Part shown: one piece after another, positions 58,439-64,000 of the stretch | Numbering within the stretch: the stretch's first letter is position 1 | How the letters are laid out: each line of letters opens with the position of its first letter | DNA from: Paenibacillus sp. JCM 10914 | GTDB lineage: Bacteria > Bacillota > Bacilli > Paenibacillales > Paenibacillaceae | DNA length: 64,000 nucleotides | Assembly (NCBI RefSeq): GCF_001315105.1 | Contig: NZ_BAZR01000005.1 | Coordinates: forward strand, 124,001 to 188,000 | Direction of reading: 5' to 3' | Translations under genes and position numbers: made by a program | The notes under the pieces: generated by a model | Told to the model about the DNA's origin: nothing | Seen by the model: the letters and a program-made list of their open reading frames with translations, nothing else | Database searches by the model: none

Positions 58439-59374
58439 ATGTCCGATTACAGCAGTAAGCATACTGGCAACAAGATCAAGCCGTCTTGGTTTCGTACGTT
58501 AGCTGATTCCGACAAGACGCTGGGCTGGTTGTTTTCGCTGCCTTTTTTGATTTTGTGGGCGTGGTGGTTTTTATATCCATTTATCCAATCTTTCGTGCGC
58601 AGCTTTCAGGATGCGAATTTTGCGGCACTGGATCAAGCCAGCTTCATTGGGCTTGAGAATTATGTAACGATTTTGCAAGATAAAGAATTTTTCCGGGCGC
58701 TGCTCCATTCACTGCAAATTGTGGTGATCTCAATCCCGATCCAGGCTTTGCTTGGCTTGCTCTTGGCTATTCTGGTCAATCAGAAGCTCAAGGGGAAAGG
58801 GATCTTCCGCACGGTATTCTTTATTCCGTATATCACATCGCAAATCGCGATTACGACCGTGTTCATGATGCTCTTTAAGCAGGGGACGTTCCTGACGGAA
58901 TTCTTCGGCATGCTCGGTTTCGGGAATGTGACATGGTTTGCGGATACGAATTATGCGCTTCTGTTCGTCTGTATTCTGTTCATTTTCCAACAGGCCGGGT
59001 TCACGATGATCGTGTACTTGTCGGCACTGCAGGAAATTCCGAAGGATCTGTACGAAGCAGGCGAGATTGACGGAGCTAACAAATGGAATAAGTTCCGCTA
59101 TATCACCGTGCCGTATCTGAAGCCGATTACGTTCTTCATCGTATCGGTGTCCACGATTGCGGGCTTTCAGATCTATGACCAGATCGCGGCAATCTCCCGT
59201 TACGGGGCACTCGGTTCACCGGCTGGTGCAACCAGTACGGTCGTGACGTATTTCTACCAGCACGGGATTCGTTATATGAACATCGGATACGGAAGTGCGG
59301 CGGTTGTGCTGTTCTTCATGATTATCATGCTGATCACGTATCTGCAGAAAAAATTCTTGGATGAGAAGGAGTGA
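58439..59374 (+). CDS. Sugar ABC transporter permease, MalF/UgpA-like
   Basis: A 311-residue six-helix permease with the coupling loop DLYEAGEIDGANKWNKFRYITVP near residues 203-225. A GGAGTGGGGG site precedes the ATG. The N-terminus carries a 30-residue polar cytoplasmic extension. Confidence 0.93.
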   Translation: MSDYSSKHTGNKIKPSWFRTLADSDKTLGWLFSLPFLILWAWWFLYPFIQSFVRSFQDANFAALDQASFIGLENYVTILQDKEFFRALLHSLQIVVISIPIQALLGLLLAILVNQKLKGKGIFRTVFFIPYITSQIAITTVFMMLFKQGTFLTEFFGMLGFGNVTWFADTNYALLFVCILFIFQQAGFTMIVYLSALQEIPKDLYEAGEIDGANKWNKFRYITVPYLKPITFFIVSVSTIAGFQIYDQIAAISRYGALGSPAGATSTVVTYFYQHGIRYMNIGYGSAAVVLFFMIIMLITYLQKKFLDEKE

Positions 59375-59379
59375 GAGCA

Positions 59380-60203
59380 ATGAAGACCCGTACGAATAAC
59401 GGTCGGCCGCTGTTATATATCGGCACGATTATCCTGGGGCTCTTATTCGCCCTTCCTTTTCTCTATACGATCTATACGTCCCTCATCCCGATGCGACATG
59501 TGAATACACTCACTTCACCGGCGAACTGGACGTTTGAGAACTTCAAAATCTTCTTCACCAACGATGCGTATAACGTACCGAGATGGTTCCTGAATACCGT
59601 CATTATGACGGGGGTCGTGGTGATTGGTAACCTCATCATTAACCCGATGGCCGGATTTGCGCTGGCCAAGCTGAATTTCAAGGGTAAGGGGATAGTCTAC
59701 TGGATCGTGGTGGCCACGATGATGGTACCGTATCACATGATCCTGATTCCGGTATACGTGAACGTGGCTCAGCTCGGATGGCTCAACACCTTCTGGGGCT
59801 TAACGGTTCCATTCTTATACCAAGGGCTATATATCTTTATGCTCCGTCAATTTTTTGTCTCGGTACCTAATGAGTTTCTAGAGGCGGCACGTATTGACGG
59901 TCTAACCAAGATGGGGGCTTTTTGGCGGATCGTGTACCCGCTGGCTCGCTCATCTCTGATTACGATGTCCATTCTTGCTTTTGCCGGGACCTGGAACAGT
60001 TACCTGATTCCGAGTACGCTGCGAATACGCCGGAAATGTATGTACTGGTAGTCGGTCTGAACAGTGTGAAGGATATGTTCTTCGAGAATACCCCAATGAT
60101 CATGGCGGGCGTTGTGTTATCAACACTGCCGATCATTATCTTCTTCTTCCTGTTCCAGCGCCAATACATTGAGGGCATCTCGAATGCAGGTGTGAAAGGT
60201 TAA
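59380..60203 (+). CDS. Sugar ABC transporter permease, MalG-like (one-base frameshift as read)
   Basis: A repaired 274-residue permease. The coupling loop is EFLEAARIDGLTKMGAFWRIVYP near residues 166-188 and the end is IEGISNAGVKG. The break is near 60009-60013; one added base joins NSYLIP to EYAANTPEMYVL. I chose ATG 59380, seven bases after GAAGGAG, rather than GTG 59371. Confidence 0.9.
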
Positions 60204-60229
60204 ACAAGAGCTTCCGGGAGGGATATCAC

Positions 60230-62357
60230 ATGGATAACGTGGAACAGCGTGCGAGGGACCTGCTCGCGCAGATGACCTTGAGCGAGAAAGTTGGCCAGAC
60301 GGTGCAATACGGCAAGTGCGAGGAGCGGGAGCTGAAGCTTGTGGCGGAAGGCAAGGTTGGTTCTTTGCTAAATGTACATGGTCCGAAGAAGATCAATGAG
60401 CTGCAGCGGCTGGCGGTGGAGGAATCCCGGCTCGGGATTCCTCTGCTGATCGGGGATGACGTCATTCACGGCTTCCGCACCATCTTCCCGATCCCGCTTG
60501 GCGAAGCCGCCAGTTGGGATATCGAAGGGATGGAGAAGAATGCCCGTATTGCGGCGACAGAGGCCGCAGCACAAGGCATCCGCTGGACCTTTGCCCCCAT
60601 GGTTGATATTACCCGTGACCCTCGTTGGGGGCGTATCGCAGAGAGCACGGGTGAGGACGTCTACCTGTCCTCTTTGGCTGCTGCTGCGAAGGTGAGAGGC
60701 TTTCAAAGCGCGAATGGGGACGGCTATCCGACGGTGCTGCATGCGTGAAGCATTTTGCCGGGTATGGTTGGATTGAAGGCGGTCGAGACTATGATACAAC
60801 GGATATGTCAGAACGTAGCTGCGCGAAACCGTGCTGCCGCCGTTCGATCATGGAATCCAGGCCGGAGCCATGTCGGTTATGAGCGCCTTTAGCGAATTAA
60901 ACGGCGTTCCGGCTTCCGGAAGCCGTTACCTGCTGCGGGATATATTGAAGCAGGAATGGGGCTTTGAGGGCATGGTCGTCAGCGATTGGGAGTCGATCGA
61001 AGAGCTGATCTACCATGGCTATGCGGAGGACCGGAAGGATTCTGCACTCAAGGGATTGAATGCAGGAGTCGACATGGACATGCACGCCGGAGTCTATCTG
61101 GAACATCTGGAAACGCTGGTCCAGGAAGATCCTGAGCTATTGAAGCTGCTGGATGATGCGGTGCTGCGTATCCTGAAGGTGAAGATTCGCCTCGGCTTAT
61201 TCGAGCGTCCGTATGTGAGCGAAGAGGCTGAAGAGGACGAGGATGCGCCAAATGGGCAGGCCATTCCTGCGGCTCATTTGGAACAAGCCAGGGACAGCGC
61301 CCGCAAGTCGATCGTGCTGCTGCAGAATAACAGCGGGATTCTGCCGCTGGATACCGGCAAGCACAAGAAGCTGGCTCTGATCGGCCCGCTAGCGGATGAC
61401 CGTCATAATTCGATGGGATGCTGGGCCTGGAAGGGCCGCGAGAGGGATGTTGTAACGGTCTGGGATGCTTTCCAATCGGAAATCGCTCCGATGGCCGAAG
61501 TGTTCTACGAACCGGGCAGCAGAATTCTGGAGGAGATGGATGGTGGAGTCGAGCGGGCTGTGGAGCTTGCCAAGCAGTGTGATGTCGCGGTTGTCGTTGT
61601 GGGAGAATCCGAAGCGATGACCGGTGAGCATTACAATGTGACATCGATTACCCTGCCATCTTGCCAGGAGCGTCTGATCCAGGAGCTCAAATCTCAGACC
61701 GATACGCCGATCGTGGTCGTCTTGATGAATGGGCGCCCGCTTGCTACCCCTTGGCTGCATGAGCATGCCGATGCGGTAGTTGAAGCATGGCATCCGGGGA
61801 CCACGACGGGTTATGCACTTGTGGATGTACTGACTGGTGCTCATAACCCAAGCGGTCGCCTGCCGGTAACCGTTCCCCGTGCTACGGGTCAAATTCCGAT
61901 GTATTACAACCGGAAGAATACCGGACGTCCTCATTTGTACGAAGATTATATCGATTGTGATGATTCCCCGCTGTATCCATTCGGATATGGCATGAGTTAT
62001 ACAACGTTCAAATATACCGATTTGCAGCTGGATCGGAACCAGATTGGCCGTGATGAAACCGTACAAGTATCCGTGATCGTAACGAATACCGGACAAAGAG
62101 CTGGCGAGGAAACCGCGCAGCTGTATATCCGTGATTTGGTTGCAAGCACTACCCGGCCGGTCAAAGAGTTGAAGGGATTCCGCAAGCTGCAGCTGCAGCC
62201 TGGAGAAAGCCAGACGGTACATTTTAGGCTTGGACGTGAAGAACTTGGGCTGCTTGATGAAAGGCTTGAGTTTACGGTAGAGCCCGGGAAGTTTCATGTC
62301 TGGGTCGGACCACATTCTGAAGATGGATTACAGGCTGAGCTCGTGGTTGTTAAATAA
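60230..62357 (+). CDS. GH3 beta-glucosidase (two one-base frameshifts as read)
   Basis: A repaired 709-residue family 3 glycosidase. The TIM barrel holds GDDVIHGFRTIFPIPL, KHFAGYGWIEGGRDYD and the nucleophile in VVSDWES (about Asp253); the alpha/beta sandwich holds the VVVGESEAMTGE acid/base region and the fibronectin-like end follows NPSGRLPVTVPR. Breaks lie near 60732-60736 (joining YPTV to AACVKHF) and 60817-60821 (joining MSERS to LRETVLPPF), each needing one base. There is no signal peptide, so it hydrolyses imported oligosaccharides. Confidence 0.91.
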
Positions 62358-62382
62358 ACCGGAATAGAAGGGGGATTCATAC

Positions 62383-64000
62383 ATGGACTATCGTGTTATC
62401 AAGGAAGGAGATTTGTTCTTCCTGACCGGGCTTAATGGCGATATCGTATCTGGAGATGATCAAGGTCATGGTTTGTATACGAAAGATACACGTTTCTTGA
62501 GTCGGATGGAGGTGCACATCGATGGCGAGAAGCCGTCGCTATTATCCTCTACAGGAGACAAGAGTTATGTTGCTTCATTCCGCCTGATGAAGGAAGCCAA
62601 GGATGAGGGCGTCATTGAATTGCATCGGGAGCGTTTCATCTATAATGGCATCTTGTACGAGCGTTGTACGCTGACCAATTATTTTATAACGGATTCGAAT
62701 ATCGAGTTCGCGGTTTCCTTTGATGCTGATTTTCAAGATATGTTCTTGGTTCGTAAATACCGTACCGGGGAAGTTGGCAAGATGGAGGGTATTCTAACAG
62801 GGGATCAGGATATAACACTGGCCTATGTCGGAGCGGATCACTTGAGAAGACAGACCCGTATTTCCTGGGATGCGGACGGCGGTCAAGCCGATGAGAGCGG
62901 AACGGTCTCGTTCCCGTTGTCACTGAAGCCTCAAGAGCAGAAGATCATTACATTCTTCATCATGCCGATAACAGAGCAGCATCCCGTTACGGAGCCGCTG
63001 ACCTATGAGGAGGGGCTGAATGAACTAGAAGTCTCCTATGAAGAGTGGTACGGAAACAGTTCACGGGTTCAGTCGGATTCTACGCTATTTAGCGGCTTAT
63101 ATCAGAGAGGGCTTCAAGATCTGCGCATGCTGACCACCGATGTGGGCTTCGGCGATACAACGGTAGCAGGACTGCCGTGGTTCGCGGTTCCATTCGGCAG
63201 GGACAGCTTGATCACGGCCCTGTTCATGCTTCCGGTGAACCCGCAACATGCCAAAGGAACCTTGAGAACACTGGCAGCTTATCAAGGTGAGAAGACGGAT
63301 CCTTGGCGGGACGAGCAGCCGGGCAAAATTATGCACGAGATTCGATTCGGAGAGCTTGTCACGACGAATCAATCTCCATTCTCGCCTTACTACGGTACCA
63401 TCGATTCCACGCCGTTATTCCTGGCGCTGATCGGCGAGTATTACCGTTGGACTGGCGATATTTCCTTGGCAGAGGAGCTGAAGCCGAACATGCTGCGTGC
63501 ATTGGATTATATTGATGCTGCACTTGAAGCAGGTTCTGGCTTCATGGCATACAAGCAAGAGGCCGAGAAAGGCTTCCCGAACCAGGGTTGGAAAGATTCC
63601 GCTAATTCCATCATTCATGAGAATAGGGAATATGCACGGTCGCCTATTGCTTTGTCTGAAGTTCAGGGGTATGTGTACCAAGCGAAGACATCCCTGGCTC
63701 CCGTGTTCGTGGAGTTGGGCGAGCATGATCTGGCCCACAAGCTGGAGACAGAAGCCGAAGAGCTTCGTGTCCGATTCGAATCAGCCTTCTGGATGGAGGA
63801 TGAACAGTGTTATGCGATTGCGCTTGATAGCGATTTGCGTCAAGTCCGCAGCGTTACCTCGAATCCCGGACACGTGCTCATGAGTGGATTGCCGGAAGCT
63901 AGCCGTGCCAAAGCCCAATCTGAGCGGATGCTACAGGATGACATGTTCAATGGATATGGTATTCGTACGATGAGCACAGGCTCCGCCGGATACTATCCGA
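62383..64000 (+). CDS. Glycogen-debranching-like enzyme (amylo-alpha-1,6-glucosidase family), N-terminal part
   Basis: The frame is open from an ATG behind GAAGGGGGA through the window end, 539 codons so far. It starts MDYRVIKEGDLFFLTGLNGD, the N-terminal beta-domain of glycogen-debranching-like proteins, residues about 1-215. The six-hairpin barrel follows with LPWFAVPFGRDSLITALFM and FPNQGWKDSANSI, the substrate-site blocks of the family. It lies 25 bases after the GH3 gene and shares its operon. The likely substrates are alpha-glucosidic oligosaccharides. Confidence 0.88.
   Translation, partial: MDYRVIKEGDLFFLTGLNGDIVSGDDQGHGLYTKDTRFLSRMEVHIDGEKPSLLSSTGDKSYVASFRLMKEAKDEGVIELHRERFIYNGILYERCTLTNYFITDSNIEFAVSFDADFQDMFLVRKYRTGEVGKMEGILTGDQDITLAYVGADHLRRQTRISWDADGGQADESGTVSFPLSLKPQEQKIITFFIMPITEQHPVTEPLTYEEGLNELEVSYEEWYGNSSRVQSDSTLFSGLYQRGLQDLRMLTTDVGFGDTTVAGLPWFAVPFGRDSLITALFMLPVNPQHAKGTLRTLAAYQGEKTDPWRDEQPGKIMHEIRFGELVTTNQSPFSPYYGTIDSTPLFLALIGEYYRWTGDISLAEELKPNMLRALDYIDAALEAGSGFMAYKQEAEKGFPNQGWKDSANSIIHENREYARSPIALSEVQGYVYQAKTSLAPVFVELGEHDLAHKLETEAEELRVRFESAFWMEDEQCYAIALDSDLRQVRSVTSNPGHVLMSGLPEASRAKAQSERMLQDDMFNGYGIRTMSTGSAGYYP

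Noticed and set aside
61389..62315. 308-residue minus-strand frame
   Set aside because: It is antisense to the GH3 gene and has no recognisable features.
4617..62357. Programmed ribosomal frameshifting as the cause of the split genes
   Set aside because: There are too many sites, in unrelated housekeeping and transport genes, without slippery heptamers or downstream structures. Every one has the same polarity of a missing base.

Overview
The window looks like chromosome of a Paenibacillus-type Firmicute. The support is strong GGAGG-type ribosome binding sites, roughly balanced base composition, a SigV/RsiV pair, a YwqA/YwqB-like pair, three complete or near-complete lipoprotein-dependent sugar ABC transporters each beside a YesM/YesN-like sensor kinase and AraC-type response regulator, and many carbohydrate-active enzymes. 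I see no rRNA, tRNA, CRISPR array, prophage or insertion sequence.

Layout. 1-2581: end of a sugar ABC permease, a YdjC/ChbG-like deacetylase and a serine hydrolase. 2778-10989: proline dehydrogenase, uridine kinase (minus), a CBM9-like protein, sigV-rsiV (minus), a small membrane protein, fabF (minus) divergent from an XRE/MmyB-like regulator, a CdsA-like protein (minus) and a permuted NlpC/P60-like protein. 11019-16849: minus-strand SNF2 helicase and SWIM zinc-finger operon, a 56-residue membrane protein and an unknown protein. 17403-24025: sensor kinase, response regulator, solute-binding lipoprotein and two permeases. 24260-26336: Ada-type alkylation repair and arylamine N-acetyltransferase. 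26506-31861: OmpR-type regulator, kinase and a MacB/FtsX-like ABC pair. 31972-35816: LD-carboxypeptidase, then an AraC regulator divergent from a sugar isomerase and a Gfo/Idh dehydrogenase. 45160-35880 (minus): kinase, regulator, two permeases, binding protein and two glycosidases. 45275-47555: Gfo/Idh dehydrogenase divergent from an AraC regulator. 47559-49020: a membrane protein and an aminoglycoside-phosphotransferase-like kinase, followed by eight tandem 51-bp repeats. 49625-64000: GH65 phosphorylase and beta-phosphoglucomutase (minus), divergent from a long plus-strand locus of AraC regulator, kinase, regulator, binding protein, two permeases, GH3 beta-glucosidase and a glycogen-debranching-like enzyme that runs off the window.

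The main theme is oligosaccharide uptake and breakdown. Extracytoplasmic sensor kinases switch on lipoprotein ABC importers, and cytoplasmic glycosidases or phosphorylases split the imported sugars. In the last locus a GH65 enzyme would release beta-glucose 1-phosphate, and PgmB would convert it to glucose 6-phosphate.

The most important caveat is data quality. Sixteen of about 53 genes are broken as read, at 21 sites. Every site is repaired by adding one base (two at one site); none needs a base removed. Each repaired gene has a length divisible by three and joins two halves of one recognisable protein. I therefore describe these genes as intact genes with probable consensus deletions, not as pseudogenes.
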